64,000 nucleotides of DNA from contig NC_069662.1 in NCBI RefSeq assembly GCF_027244095.1, positions 17,882,501 to 17,946,500 on the forward strand, written 5' to 3'. Under the pieces are notes generated by a model, which worked only from the letters and a program-made list of their open reading frames with translations, made no database searches and was not told where the DNA came from. This document shows, piece by piece, positions 29,722 through 55,080 of the stretch. The DNA comes from Hemicordylus capensis. Lineage: Eukaryota; Chordata; Lepidosauria; Squamata; Cordylidae. Each line of letters opens with the position of its first letter. The first letter of the stretch is position 1. The position numbers and the translations under genes were made by a program.

Positions 29722-30421
29722 CTAAACAGAAAACACTCAGGCGCCTGACTCTGGCTTGTGGTTAGAGAAATCTGCGATAAAGCAGTTCAGGCATGATCCT
29801 GTCAGAAACATGGAATGTTAGTTGTTGTTTTTTAAAAGATGGGTAGCTGTTGCACAGAACTGTTCCTCTTAAGACTGCTACTTTTATTCCCACGGACCCC
29901 TTAAAAAGCTTCTGTCCCTCTTGTAACACAGGAGAGAAAAATTTAACCAACAATGGGTACATCTTTACTGACTGAAAGTCTGCCTATCAGGACACTGTTA
30001 AGACTCAGGAAACCTTCCAGGAGAAAAAGGTAAAATGATGATTTAAACATTTCAACAGCATGCAGCTCTTTTAGATGACAGCAGCTATGTGGAAGGCTGC
30101 TTAGGCGGCTAAGCTCTTTGCTTTGGGCCACCAAAAGGTTAAACCAGGCCTGAGGTAGTCTCTATACATGTAGCAGATTATATGGGGATGAGTTGTGAGA
30201 AGGCGGAATGAGAGGAATGGACTGAACCACTTCAAATTTAAAACTCCTTGCAAACAGAACGGAGCGTACCAGGGAGAAAGATTCTAAGCAATCCTTTTAC
30301 ATATTTGTGCTGGTTTTGCATCTGTAGATGTTCCCTTCAGTCTGAAGTGGTGCAGTCTAGTTCACCACCACCTCATTTTGCTGCATGTGCAGACCAGGCC
30401 TGATCTATACACTTGACAGAA

Positions 30422-31505
30422 TCTGTATATTTAATTCTCTAGGCATACCCACCCATGGCTAATCCCGTGTGTGGCAGCTGTCGTGAGAATTCGCGAGCAG
30501 AAGCACCTGATTGGGCAGTGGAGATTCCATATGCAGATAGGAAGGAGGAGCCTGTGATAGCTGAAGCACCATGGTGACTGGGCAGTGGGGATTCCATATG
30601 CAGATAGGGGGGTGGAGCGTGTGATGGTTAAGGTCAGTTGGAATGAAAACTGTTACTGGCCGGAAGATGTTCTTGATTATAGAGGAGAGGAAACGCTAGA
30701 TAGATAGATGACAGGGGTCTGCAAAGAGAGGGGGTTGTGAGGGAGGAAAGAGCCCCTTCAGGAAAAGAAGGCTGTCGTTGTGTGAATTAGATGAGGAAAC
30801 AAGATGAACAAGATCTGTTAACTCAGGAAGGGAGAGAGAGAAAGAAAGAAGGGAGGGGGAAGAAAGACAGAGGCAAAGAGCGAGTGGAGGAGAGAGAAAG
30901 AGAGAAAAAGAAGGGAGGGGAAGAGAGAAAGAAGGAAGGAAGGGCGAGGGATGGGCCTGAGCCTGTCAAGGACCTGAGGGGAATGGGTAGCCATGGTGGT
31001 GCCTATTGGCAGCAAGGAAGGGCCCAGTCGACCACTACTGCTGTTTGGGGCTACCGAGGCCACTGGCGGAGGGAGGCAGGCAGGCAGGCAGGCAAGCCAT
31101 GGGCCCGGGCCTGTCAGCGGCCTGAGGGGAATGAGTGGCCGTGGCCGTGGCCGTGAGGAAGGGCCTGGTCAACTGCTGCTGCAGTGCTGCTCCTGTGGGG
31201 AGGAGCAGGAGCGGGGCTCGGGTGAGGGAGGTCTCTGGGAATAGGAGGCTGCAACTTGGCCAATAGGTGCTAGCAATGTTGCAGCCACGACCACCGTGAG
31301 GGGGGTGGAATAAAGGGATGGAGGAGTGACCAAGAGGGGTGGTGAGGGGGATGGAAGCAACAGGATGGAGGAGGATGAGCAGGAGTGTGGCTCAGGTGAG
31401 GGTGGGGAGATCTCTGAGGTGAGGGGGGCTGTGAGTGAGGGGGGCTCTGGGGTGAGGGGAGCAATCAAGTACTAGCGCGCGAATGCTCTGCACGGGTTAA
31501 GCTAG
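30422..31505 (+). mobile_element. Probable non-autonomous Helitron
   Basis: Starts TCTGTATATTTAATTCTCTA after an A and ends GGGTTAAGCTAG before a T, with a GC-rich palindromic segment (GCGCGCGAATGC, CTGCACGGG) just inside the 3' end. This is the TC...CTAG, A/T insertion pattern of Helitrons. The body is low in complexity: a 70-base tandem pair near 30508-30650, a GA-rich run at 30830-30950, (GGCA)n near 31075 and diverged GAGCAGGAG repeats. It encodes no Rep/helicase. It lies in the putative first intron of the SCAN-ZNF gene. Confidence 0.5.
30830..30950 (+). repeat. Polypurine (GA-rich) tract
   Basis: Nearly pure A/G over about 120 bases, inside the Helitron candidate; able in principle to form H-DNA. 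Confidence 0.85.
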
Positions 31506-31591
31506 TGAGGTATTAAAACTCCTAAGCTTAAGCTGGTAGAAGGGGCTCCAGGCTGCTGGTGGAGGAATCACATTTTTTTAATGTTTCTTAC

Positions 31592-32250
31592 CTGAAAGCA
31601 AAAACCCTGCTGCAGGCTGAAAACTAGCACATGAAGACGACGACTTGCAGGGAGCTTGGTTTCAAAGATGTGATCCCCCACTTGCCAGCCCCAAGCAGTA
31701 CATTCTACACCACCTCGGAAGTCTTTGGCTACACGTGGAGCCAAATTCACATCCAGTGATCTTGAGTATAATGCCAAAGACAGGCAGAAAGGACGCGGGT
31801 TTAGCAGGGCAAGCCACAGACCAACATCACACGGGCTGCCCACGCCAGAAAAAAAGGCGACCCACCCGTGATCCAAAGAGATCAGGCGAACGTTTCTGAG
31901 CTAAAGGCCACGTGTCGCTCCAAGCAAGGGAGGAAACGGGCTTCCCTCTCCGCTTTCTGTCCTCCTCCTTCGCAGTTTCTCTCCATCCCCCTTTCCTGCA
32001 ATCGCATCTGTAACTCACCCCGTGCACTGCGCAGCCTCTCTTGCTTCGCAATCGCTACTGGGGAGGAAAAAAAGTTCAAAAGCCAAATTCAGTTCCTTTC
32101 CCCCTTCCAAGTTTGGGCGGAACAGGAAAGTGCACTGCACTCGCACCTCTCCTATGGCTAGTTCAGAGCCTCTCTAGGATCGCGGTCGCAGTTTTGATTT
32201 TTTAACTCTTTGAGAACTTCGAGAGATTGAATCCGCGGCTAATGTCTGTC
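31592..32250 (-). promoter_or_regulatory. Probable promoter and 5' UTR exon of the three-finger SCAN-ZNF gene
   Basis: A strong minus-strand donor (TTTCAG/GTAAGAA) lies at 31592. Upstream of it the sequence is CpG-richer than its surroundings with no repeat. The exon start cannot be fixed; it may lie near 32050-32200. Confidence 0.45.
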
Positions 32251-32465
32251 CTCTCCCAGCCCTGTGAGGTTTATGTTTGTTTTTAAATGCCGGGCTTGCG
32301 TACATTTACATTTATTTGTCTACAGCAGGCAGGATTTCAGCAAAAGGAGATATCGTTGTGAACAGCAGCAACCAACGCTTCACCTTTTGAGTTGCTGGCA
32401 CGCCGTTTTTAAAAACACGCAAAACTGGGGGGGGGGGGGCACCCAACAACCTGGCAGCCCTCTCT

Positions 32466-32640
32466 AAGAACATAAGAACAGCCCTTCTGGATCAGGCCCA
32501 AGGCCCATCTAGTCTAGCATTCTGTTTCGCACAGTGGCCCACCAGATGCCGCTGGAAGCCACACAGGCAGGAGCTGAGGGCGTGCCCTCTCTCTTGCCAT
32601 TACTCCCCTGCAACTCTCTTTCTCTTCAGTTTATACTCTC
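32466..32640 (-). mobile_element. CR1 LINE 3' fragment
   Basis: Begins AACATAAGAACAGCCCTTCT and follows the CR1 3' UTR. A G-run precedes it at 32430-32440. Sequence 32641-33180 shows nothing further. Confidence 0.75.
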
Positions 32641-33183
32641 TCCATTTGACAAAGCCAAGTCCTCTAGACAAGTTCTCCCTCTAGGGAGAGGGACAGGAAG
32701 ATCATAGACACCAGAGCAGGAGGGATCTACAGAGCCCTCCAAAGGGAAATGTGTCTCCTGTGTCTGTCTCTGGCAGTCCTGGATACACCAGAGGAGCAGC
32801 AGCTTTCGAACCGTGTTCTAGGGAAACTTCTCAGCAAATTCCTTAAGAAAAGACCAGTCGTGGCATACAAACCTCTCTGAAAGGCAGTTTACATCACTGT
32901 TTTCTCTGCAATGCATAGGAATATGCGAGTCCTGAATTATAGCATACTCCATGTGAAGCAACAGAGTATCCTAAAACACACCTAGAATCCTTTGTGGTTT
33001 GCAAGAGGTCTCTGTAAATGCACAGAGGTTCTTGGGATACCACTACCCCTGAATTATCTCCAGTTGTAGGTTCAGATCACTTTTAGCCCCCACCCTAAAT
33101 GGCTCCAGGCCTGGACATCCAAAGGGCCACCTTCTGCCACATGAGCTTGCCTAAAGCTCTCCTCCCACCCCCACACACTCAGG

Positions 33184-33333
33184 CTCAGGGCTGTCCTTAG
33201 GGCAGGGCAAGCAGGGTGGCTGCCCAGAGCCCTGCTCTAACCCCCATTAAAATTAACTGGAAGGGGGCCCCCACACTGACTGCTTTGCCTCAGGCCCCAC
33301 AGCCCGGCTGGGCTTTCAAAGGACAGCCCTGCC
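33184..33333. mobile_element. Short inverted-repeat element (MITE-like)
   Basis: Terminal repeats CAGGGCTGTCCTT and AAGGACAGCCCTG enclose about 125 bases. No clear target-site duplication. Confidence 0.5.
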
Positions 33334-33543
33334 CAGTGTAATCACATGCACAGGGGTGCACAGTTTGGATTAGGGCTATAGCAGGGTAAAGCTCCACTAC
33401 CACTTTGCTGTGGATCCAGTCTCATTAGTGTGTTCCCTCGTGTACTATTTTTAAAAAGGGTTGGGTGGGGTGTAGGGTCAAATGACGCATTTAAGTAACA
33501 GGTAGTTTTGCCACTGGTCACACTACAGAGGTATATCTTATAC

Positions 33544-34376
33544 TAGGGGTTTCCAATCTTGGATCCTCATAAGAACAGCCCTGCTGGATCAGGCCCAAGG
33601 CCCATCTAGTCCAGCATCCTGTTTCGCACAGTGGCCTACCAGATGCCACTGGAAGCCACAGGCAGGAGTTGAGGGCATGCTCTCTCTCCTGCTGTTACTC
33701 CCCTGCAACTGGTACTCAGAAGCATCCTGCCTTTGAGGCTGGAGGTGGCCTATAGCCCTCTGACTAGTAATCGTTGATAGACCTCTCCATTAAGTTATCC
33801 AAACCCCTCTTAAAGCCATCCAGATTGCTGGCTGTCAGCACATCTTGTGGCAGAGAATTCATTGTGTGAAAAAATACTTCTGTTTGTTGGTCCTAAATTT
33901 CCTGGCAATCAATTTCATGGGATGACCGCTGGTTCTAGTGTTATGTGAGAGGGAGAAAAATTTCCCTCTATCGCTTTCTTCACACCATGCATGATTTTAT
34001 AGACCTCTATCATGTCTCCCCTCAGTAGTCTTTTTTCTAAACTAAATAGCCCCAGGTGTTGTATCCTTGCCTCATAAGAAAGGTACTCCAGGCCCCTGAT
34101 CATCTTGGTTGCCCTCTTCTGCACCTTTTCCAGTTCTACAATGTCCTTTTTTATATGTGGTGACCAGAATTGTACACAGTACACCAGGTGTGGCCCCACC
34201 ATCGTTTTGTATAAGGGCATTATAATACTAGCAGTTTTATTTTCAATCCTCTTTCTCATATGTTGTTAGACTACAACTCCAATAATCCCCAGCCAAAATG
34301 GCTGAAGGCCATTGTGGCTGGGGATAATGGAAGTTGTAGTCCAACCACATATGGGGACCCAAGGTTGAGAACCCTT
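33544..34376. mobile_element. Palindromic MITE split by a CR1 LINE
   Basis: Left arm AGGGGTTTCCAATCTTGGAT (33546-33565). The right part from 34258 has GACTACAACTCC, then GGAAGTTGTAGTCCAACCAC and the closing GGTTGAGAACCCTTG. Everything between is one CR1 insertion. Confidence 0.7.
33567..34257 (-). mobile_element. CR1 LINE, 5'-truncated
   Basis: Reverse-strand frame at 33915-34257 encodes VGPHLVYCVQFWSPHIKKD, ATKMIRGLEYLSYEAR and FSLEKRLLRGDMIEVYKI, the CR1 ORF2 C-terminal region, followed by the 3' UTR down to 33567. Confidence 0.88.
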
Positions 34377-34379
34377 GAC

Positions 34380-36160
34380 TTGTACTGTTGAACATTATTC
34401 TACAGTAGGTTGTGTATAAATCCATTTTGTCTAGTACTGGCTTCTCTGGCTCTTCCCGAAAGCTCTCCTAGGTCTCCGGAAAAGATCTTCAACCTGGGAC
34501 CCTTTAGACTAGAGAACACATCTGGGACCTTCTGTGAGCAAAGCATGTACTCTGCCTCCAAGCTATGACCCTTCTTTGCTTTATACTGGTGCTCCATTCC
34601 AGACCACATCCACTCATTGGCGCCACCACTTGCAACTTGACCCCTCTGGTCTCCTTTTTTCCTGTAGTCTAAGACCACAACACAGATGTTTTCTAAATGA
34701 CCAAATGGATTACATATTTACATTACATAAACATATACGCATGCACACACTTGAAGGCTGCAGTCCTATGCACAGCACACTTATTTGGGAGTAAGCCACA
34801 TAAATTTAGTATTAATTTACTTCTGAATAAGTATTACAGTGACTGATTTTATATTTCCATCAGTGCTGACTGTACAGCCCCAGTGATTCCATCTAGCCTT
34901 CCTTACTGTTATTCACAACTGTAAAAAAAGCTTTAGTTACGGCATTGGCTCACATTTTCCTCTCCCTAGTTTTGTCATTTCCTCTCTCCGTTTCCTCACT
35001 CTCTGTTTTGGATTGTAAACTCCTTGGAAGCAAGGACTTGTCTACCTTGCCTATGTCATTCTGTAGGGTCCCATACACACTGATGACACAGTAAAATAGA
35101 CACTATTAATAATTTATGAATCACATTATTAGCACTAGTAATTAATTGTAATAACAATAATATTTTTATTCTTTATTACTCTTCAAGAGTTGGGAGACAC
35201 AATCATAATGACATAAAGTTGTACCGTAGCCTCTGTTTGATGCATCAAATCATTTATTTCTGTTTTCCATCACACACTTTAGGCTTTACAAGTCATTTCT
35301 TGGGCATTTTATTCAGTTCCTTTTTTAAAGTCTAGCTGCTTATGCTTCAAATAGAAGTATTTCAAGATCAGGGATAAGAGCAAAGAGTTGTGATTTATCA
35401 GTGCTCATCTCCCAACTCATACAGTCCACTTTGCCTCCACTTAATCCATCCACAATTGGTTCCAGCTTCTATAGGATGGCCTAGCCTAGAAGGAAAATCT
35501 AGTTCTGTCTGATTGCCTGGAGGCAATTTTTATTCAAGTATTTTATTTCGTGCTCATCCCACCTTTCCTCCAAGGAGCTCAGGAATAATCTTGCTGCCAT
35601 TTTATCCGTTCAACAACCCTGTGAGGTAGGTAAGGCTGAGAGATGGTGGGCTTCATGGCTCAGTCCCTCATCTCCCTAGTCCTAGGTCATCAAGGGAGAG
35701 GCTATTCACAAAGCTGTTACAATTACGGGTTTGTATATGTATTATGTTTGCATATGTAATGTATAATACATACATTACAATTAATGTATTTATTATATAA
35801 CCCATTAGTTCATCTCATGATATGCATTATACTTGTCAATACTTCTGATGAACCCCAAGCCTCCCAAAATGGTCTTTGCCCCCTGTATTGTTTTATCATT
35901 TATTTCAGAAGATTTTGCATCCTATTCCGGATGCTTAGAACTGTTAAGTTATTAAAAAAATAAATAGAATATTATAGATTAAAATATCTCCTCCTATCTG
36001 CCTCTTCCGAAGTACCAAAGGCTTGCTAGAACAGAAAAGTGTTACACTGCTTCTTGTATATGCTCAGGCTAGGATTCTGATGAATCTCCCAAGGAAAGGA
36101 GTTGCAAAGAGATGACCGAGGAGGGTGCCTTTAAAGGGAGCCTAGTCTAATTTTTGGAGG
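34380..36160. other. Intergenic DNA between the two zinc-finger genes
   Basis: AT-rich, with a CORE/MIR-like SINE (35533-35690, -) and AT runs at 35700-35830. No gene recognised. Confidence 0.5.
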
Positions 36161-36164
36161 CAGA

Positions 36165-36392
36165 AAGGTTTAACACTGGCTATTGGTCATGATGGCTATT
36201 TAGAACCTCCATGTTCACAGGCAGTATACCTCAGTACTAACTGCTGGGAGGGCAATAGCAAGGGAAGGCTATTGCCTTCATGCCCTGTTTATGGACTTCT
36301 TGAAGGCATTGGATGAGCCATTATGGAAAACAGATTGCTGGACTAGATGGACCTTTGGTCTAATCCAGCAAGGCTCTTCTTATGTTCCTGCA
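36165..36392 (+). mobile_element. CR1 LINE 3' end, plus orientation
   Basis: Ends in GACTAGATGGACCTTTGGTC and AATCCAGCAAGGCTCTTCTT, as in the copy at 6030. 36393-37434 holds no recognised repeat. Confidence 0.75.
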
Positions 36393-37434
36393 TATACACA
36401 CAGCCATGAGCTGCCTGTGCCCAACAGGCAAGATGCAAAATGAGGATATAAATTCATCAAACATATGCCCATTTATCTCATCTGTACCTCTCGTTTCCAA
36501 TTTGAAATGGCTGAAGAACTCTCCATTCTCTGGAGAATCTGAGGGCACAAATTTCAGCAAAGCAACTGGATACATTCACAAAGCTCCATTGGCATGTATT
36601 ATAATCATTCTTGGCATGCACACGCACAGGCACCCCCCTTCCCAACTTGAAGGATATGTGTTGAGACCATAAAGCTGAAGGACAAATTCTGGTTACGGGA
36701 ATAGAATGCCAGTATTGAAACAGGAGCAGATGAGTATAGAACAGCATTACCAATGAGTCCACAAAAAGGTTTTCTCCTAGCTCATACATGTCATTTGGCA
36801 CTGCATGCTCACTTTTTATTTTTGGAATGGCGGTGGGGGAGCGGGGAGATCGAGATTGGGACCATAGTGTGTGAGGAGGGGAAGGTAACCTTTCCCCTTC
36901 CAGTCCTGATCTGGATTGTTCCCACCATGACTGCTATTTTTCCTGGGAGGGAAGCTCCAATTGATGCCAACATGGACATTCACAGGACTTTTTTCAGGGG
37001 TGGGGGGTGGGAAGGTTGGCAAAAGATGCACATACAAAGTATGTTAATAACAATCAAGTAGTAGTGTGGCACCATTGGCTCAATCCAGGGAGGGGGATCT
37101 GCCCCTTTGCTCCCCCCGCTGGGCACCCATAGATGCCAATGATTCTGTTCTGGGGTGAGGAGAATGAAGGAAATCTGTGAGAATCTGTCAGGAATGGTGA
37201 TCCTGGCAGGTCTTTAATGCAATACACCTTCCAGTCCTGGAGGATATTCCACCCACCCACCCACCTCTGTACCGTATCTGGGAGGCATCAACATGGAGAG
37301 CACAGTAGAAATGTCCTCTTGCTCCAGAGAGATTGTTTCAGAGGCTGGATCTCCATTTCTCGTAGTTCCTATCAAGACTGCCCCTGTCTGCCATTTATTT
37401 TGTCCACCCTGACCCACTGCCTTTTCTGTTTCAC

Positions 37435-50285
<12,851 letters not shown>

Positions 50286-50306
50286 GAAGCTGCTCTGGGG
50301 GCCAGA

Positions 50307-52169
50307 GAGGACCTGAGCTTGGGAAGCAAATATTGAAACTACGTTGGCTGTGAAATGCTCTCATCGACAACAGATGGCCTGCCAGAATCCAGTGGCATTT
50401 TTGTCCAAATGAAACCCTTCTGGGCAGAGAGAGTGAAAAGAAGCAAAAAAACAAAACAAAAACTGAATCACAGGGAGGTTAGAATGGGACATTAACAACA
50501 ACCTTCCTTTCAACAGTAGTTCAGCAACAGAAACTTGCCCAGGAAGAAAATGAAATCTTGTTCCTTGGATTGTTTTCATTTAAAAACTGGAGAGGCATCT
50601 GTCAGTTATGCTGTAGGACATTCTATGGCAGGGACTGATGCATTGGGGTCTTTTCAAATTCCATGAGCATTTTGGCAGGGGAGACTAAAGGTGCCATTTA
50701 ATTTGGGAGAAGTCCCTTGCATTTTTTCATGTGGCACAGAACACGGAAGAAAGCCATTTTAAAATCAAATGTCAAACAGGCATCTGGAATTGAAACAAGG
50801 GCCCTCTTTCCATTTCTGCACTGCAAATTGTCCCCTCTCCACCATATTGCAACAGACAAACTAAGGTGGAAGTTCTTGAGTGTGAGTTGGCTGCAGATAT
50901 CTACTTCCAGCCTGGGACTCTGTGTAGTGAAGCACCTGGGAGTGTGCATGCTTGGACTGGATCTCAAAACCCTTTTCAGGCACAGAAAGTTGAATGTGGG
51001 AGAGGGTGCACCATCAGATCAATGTGATTGGCGTGAAGTTCAAATAGATTCTGAACTTGCGGTGCCTAATATAAATACCAAGCGTCTGGCCTTCTGCTCT
51101 TGCCTGGCCATCAGAGCAGTACTTTCTGCCTGGTGTACTTCAGATCCCAATTTCCCCAATTCCAGCTACTGGAAACTGGGCAATAAAATGCAACTGCCAC
51201 TCCAACTTGTCCAGTGTAGACAGGCAGAGTGATTTTTAGAGGTTTTGTGCCTTTAAATCGAACTTTTCCTCTTTGCAGGTTCTGCTGATTTAATTGCTTG
51301 TTTATCTTGATTAAGGAGGTTTGTGAGTAATTGCTTCCTGAACAGCCTATCTGTGAATTGCCCCTTGTTTCTGTTCCTGTGTGTGTGGGGTGTGTGTGTG
51401 TGTGTGTGTGTCTTTAATTACTGATTTCCTCTCATTATTTTATTTTTTAAATTGTGGAATAACTGTTAAAGGGATGTGGAAGCACTGAGTTTCAATTTTT
51501 CAACTGACTCATAATTCCTACATTTCTTCTTTTTCTTTTCAAATCCCCACCCCATGGGACAGCAGAAAGAGGAGACTTCTGTCTGCGACTGCCTTGCCCA
51601 AATCCCAACAGCAAGGAACAGTCCAGTCCAGGTTACAAAATGCTTATCTGTTGCCCCTAGTACAAAATGTCATTGGAAGTGAAGCCCATGATTCCCATGT
51701 GCTGACAAGGGAGAGAAGATAAAGACTCTTAACAAGCACCTGGCTTATATTAATATTGGGACCAAAGCAAGCACAATGACAGTTTCTTAGCTCTTGCATC
51801 AGCAGTGTACACAACCTGGTAACACATGCAACATGGAAAGAGGTTAATGCCAGGTTTACCAATGACCATAAGTACATCTGTGTTTGCTGCATTGGTAAAT
51901 CAAATAAAAGAGGGCCACACTGCTGAGAATGTGTATCTGGTTTTTAAATGGCTCTCTTCTACAATGGGCCAGGTACAGTTGCTCTCTAGAAATTTGGCTC
52001 TGAAAGGGGAAAGATACCATAGGGCTGCGGGCAAGATGGGGAACCCCCACAGATATGCCCCATTTTTAAAGGGTCCTTTTGAGGCTATTTCAGCCAAGAT
52101 AAAATGTCCTACAGTTCCCTGTAGGAAATTTATTTTTTTACATTTGTATACGAAATAAATATACACACA
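50307..52169. other. Upstream flank of the SCAN-KRAB-ZNF gene
   Basis: No CpG-rich promoter or recognised repeat except (GT)n at 51375-51410. A 171-codon open frame at 50717-51232 has no resemblance to a known family. A 5' UTR exon of the zinc-finger gene could lie here but none is clear. Confidence 0.45.
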
Positions 52170-53344
52170 GTAGTCTTTTATCTTAATGACAGCCCTGCAA
52201 GGGAGGTTGGTCTAAGTGACTTCCCAAAGACCTTTAAAGTGAGTTTGGCAGCTGTGTAAATGTGAGTAATGTCACGTCCACAGGTAATGCTCTAGTCACT
52301 GTACCACACTGACTTGTGCCAAGAGGCCTTCTCTTCAGTAAAAGAGAAGGATATACCCTCCTGCACTCCCCTTCAGGCAGGCGTCAAGCTTTTCCCCATC
52401 TCCTCTAACTCATAACCCCAAGGGCCCCACCATCCTTCCCTACCCTCAAGCATGCTCATCCGCCTGGGATGCAAAATGAGATCCACATACAGGGGAATCA
52501 ATACCCAGATGCCAAAGCCTCACCTGCCTTCTTGATGTCTTTGCTCAGGTCTGGTCGAGATCAAGGTCCACCCAATGCTGACCCAAACCTGCTGTCATCT
52601 GAAAACACCTGAACAACTGTCCAGCCTTTTGGGGACAGCAACTCCCCTGATATTATTGCATAGCCTTGTAAATATCTGCCTTAAACCTACCCAACACTGC
52701 CCTCACACTATAGATTACACACATTCATACATACACACTCCAAGGAAATAAATAAATATAGATCCTCTTTAGTTTTCACACACAGCTCCTTCACTGACAA
52801 CACAGATTTGCCTTACTCTCTGTTCCTTTCTCAGATTTTGTGCTTCTCTCCTTGTAATCCTAAACGAAGCTCACTTCCTATACATTGTTAGCCCACAAGT
52901 ATCTTTACTTACCTAGGTTCCCTGCAACATCCACACAGCCTCCATCTCTGCATGCATCCACAGTCTTGAGCTATCCCCACCCCTAATCCTCAGACTTTCC
53001 CATCTCTTTTCATGCGGCTCCCTGCTTCTTATGAAACCAGTCTGTCTCTTTTCCCACAGTCCTGCTTGCTAAGACAGGCAAATCCTGTTATGCAGCTGTC
53101 CAATCGTAGAGGTCTGGAGGAGGTTATTTAAAGCCTCCAGATGGGGTTTCGGATAGGCTAGAAATGCTGTCACTCTGTAAGACGTAAGACAATGTGTTCC
53201 ATCCTTGATCCTTTCTTTTTTTTTTTGTGCCTATGATTCAGTTGTACTCCTTTAAATACACAGATCCCATTGCGTTAATGATTAAGCATCCTATTTCCTT
53301 TGGTCTCGTTAGTGATTCAGTAATCACTAAAAGGCAGGCTAAAA
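52170..53344. other. Intergenic DNA
   Basis: A CORE/MIR-like SINE remnant (52170-52318, -), then unassigned sequence with a T-run at 53215-53227. Confidence 0.5.
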
Positions 53345-53560
53345 AATATATGTTTTTAGGGCTCTTTTAAGGGCTGCTAAAACTCTTAGAGAAGAGAAGA
53401 AGAGGACGACCAGCAGCAAGGTGGATGGACTCGATTACGACAGCAATGAATGCACCACCCTTAAAGGACAAGTTGAAGACAGATCATCCTGGAGAGAATC
53501 TATCTATGTGGTCACTAAGAGTTGACACCAACTTGACGGCACTTAATCAATCCATCAATA
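53345..53560 (+). mobile_element. Bov-B LINE 3' end
   Basis: Encodes RRRGRPAARWMDSIT, the Bov-B ORF2 C-terminal motif, and ends AGTTGACACCAACTTGACGG, the tail shared with Sauria SINEs. Confidence 0.8.
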
Positions 53561-53564
53561 AAAA

Positions 53565-55080
53565 CTCTTAAGCCTCTAATATCCATCGAGAGCACATTCC
53601 AGAGCCCAGGAACAGCTACAGAGAATGCCTGATCCCGAGTTGCTGCCAGATGAGCTGGTGGCAGCCAGAGACTGACCTCTCCTGATTACCTTAGTGCCCT
53701 GGGGATCATACTGAAGAGGGCGCTCTCCCAGGTAACCCGTCCTAAGCCGTTTTCGGCTTTAAAGATAATTCCCAGCACTTTGTATTTTGCCCGGAAACAT
53801 ATCGGCAGCTGGTGCAGCTGTTTTAAAACAGGCACAACATGATATCTATGAGAAGTCCCGGAGACAGAGTCGTAGGCACTATGGAGTAAAGGGGGACAAT
53901 TGTCCCCTGGCCGCCAGGGTCTGGGGGAGCTGCCAAGGCTCTGCCTCACTCTCAGCCAGGACGCCCCTTGCCCCCTCCCACATCCAGTTGGTGAATGAAG
54001 CGCTCACCAGCTGGAAGTGCGTGGCACGCCCCTCTCCTCTCCAGCCAGTGTTTCACTGAAACACTGGCTGTGCTGGGGGTGGGGGGAGAGCCCAGCCAGC
54101 CAGCGTTTCTCTTGGGTATTGGCCCCGCCCCTGCATATGACATCAGACACAAGGGGGTGGGCGGGGCCAATACCAAACGGCCCAACAGCCCCAGCAGAGC
54201 ATCCCTACCCCAGTAAGCGGTTTGTAGCCCCAGCCCCTCTGCTGGGGCTGTTGCTGAAGGAGCTCCCAGTCAGTGATTCCACTAACCGCTGACTGGGGTA
54301 GGGAAGCTCTGCCGGGGTTGATGGGCCCTGTTCTCAGCATTGGCTCCGCCCCCTTGTGTCTGATGCCAGATGCAGGAGCGAGACTAATACCCAGGAGAGA
54401 GCCCCTATTCGGACCCTCTCTCTTCCATCCCCCGTCAGCGTTTCATTGAAACACTGGCTAGCTGACATCAGACGAAGGGGGAGTGGCTTGGGGCGCTAAC
54501 AAATTCCCCATGCCCCTGCTTGGAGACCAATCTGGCTGCTGCATTTTGAATTAAGTGACATTTTCGAACAACATACAAAGACAGCTGCAGGTATAGCACA
54601 TTGTAACAGTCAAACCGAAAAGTTTCTAGTGAGTGCACCACAGTTTTGAGATCATTATCTTCAAGAAATAGACACAGCTGTTGTATCAACCAAAGTTGAT
54701 AGAAAACACTCCTGGCCATAACTTCCACCTGAGACACCAGGGTGAGGCCTGGGTCCAGAAGCACTCCCAAGCTATCTATTGTTCTTTTAACTTAGGGGGA
54801 GTGCAGCCCTGTCCAGAACAGGAAGTTTTAGCACATCTCTCGAATTATGTCCCCTCACCATTAGTACCTCCGTCTTGTCTGGATTCAGCTTCAATTTATC
54901 ATCCCTCATTCATCCCATTACTGCCTGAAGGCAGGCATTTAGGGGAGTTATGCCATTTCCAGATGATGATTTGGTGACATCAGCATATTGATAATCCCCT
55001 GTTCCAAATCCCCTGATGATCTCAACTCGTGATTTCCTGTAGAAGTTAAAAAGCATTGGGGATAGGATATAGGGATGTGC
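53565..55080 (-). mobile_element. L2 LINE, minus orientation, interrupted by a GC-rich insert
   Basis: Reverse-strand frame 54525-54770 encodes LLDPGLTLVSQVEVMARSVF and LIQNAAARLVSKQ, L2 reverse transcriptase C-terminal motifs. The 3' UTR runs down to 53565. An insert of about 650 bases separates the parts. Confidence 0.75.
53870..54520. repeat. GC-rich foldback insert of unknown family
   Basis: Multiple inverted and direct internal repeats: GTGTTTCACTGAAACACTGG (54046-54065) and its relative GTTTCATTGAAACACTGGCT; ATTGGCCCCGCCCCTGC facing GGGCGGGGCCAATACC; three TGACATCAGAC/TGTCTGATGCC units. It parts the L2 at a point where GGAGAC stands on both sides. Confidence 0.55.

Noticed and set aside
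30791-31156. 121-codon Lys/Glu/Arg-rich frame
   Set aside because: Translation of a GA-rich simple repeat inside the Helitron candidate.
31568-31876. 102-codon minus-strand frame in the putative 5' UTR exon
   Set aside because: The strong donor at 31592 removes its end and there is no family resemblance.
50717-51232. 171-codon open frame upstream of the zinc-finger gene
   Set aside because: No domain, no splice context. A weak possibility of a noncoding exon remains but nothing supports coding.
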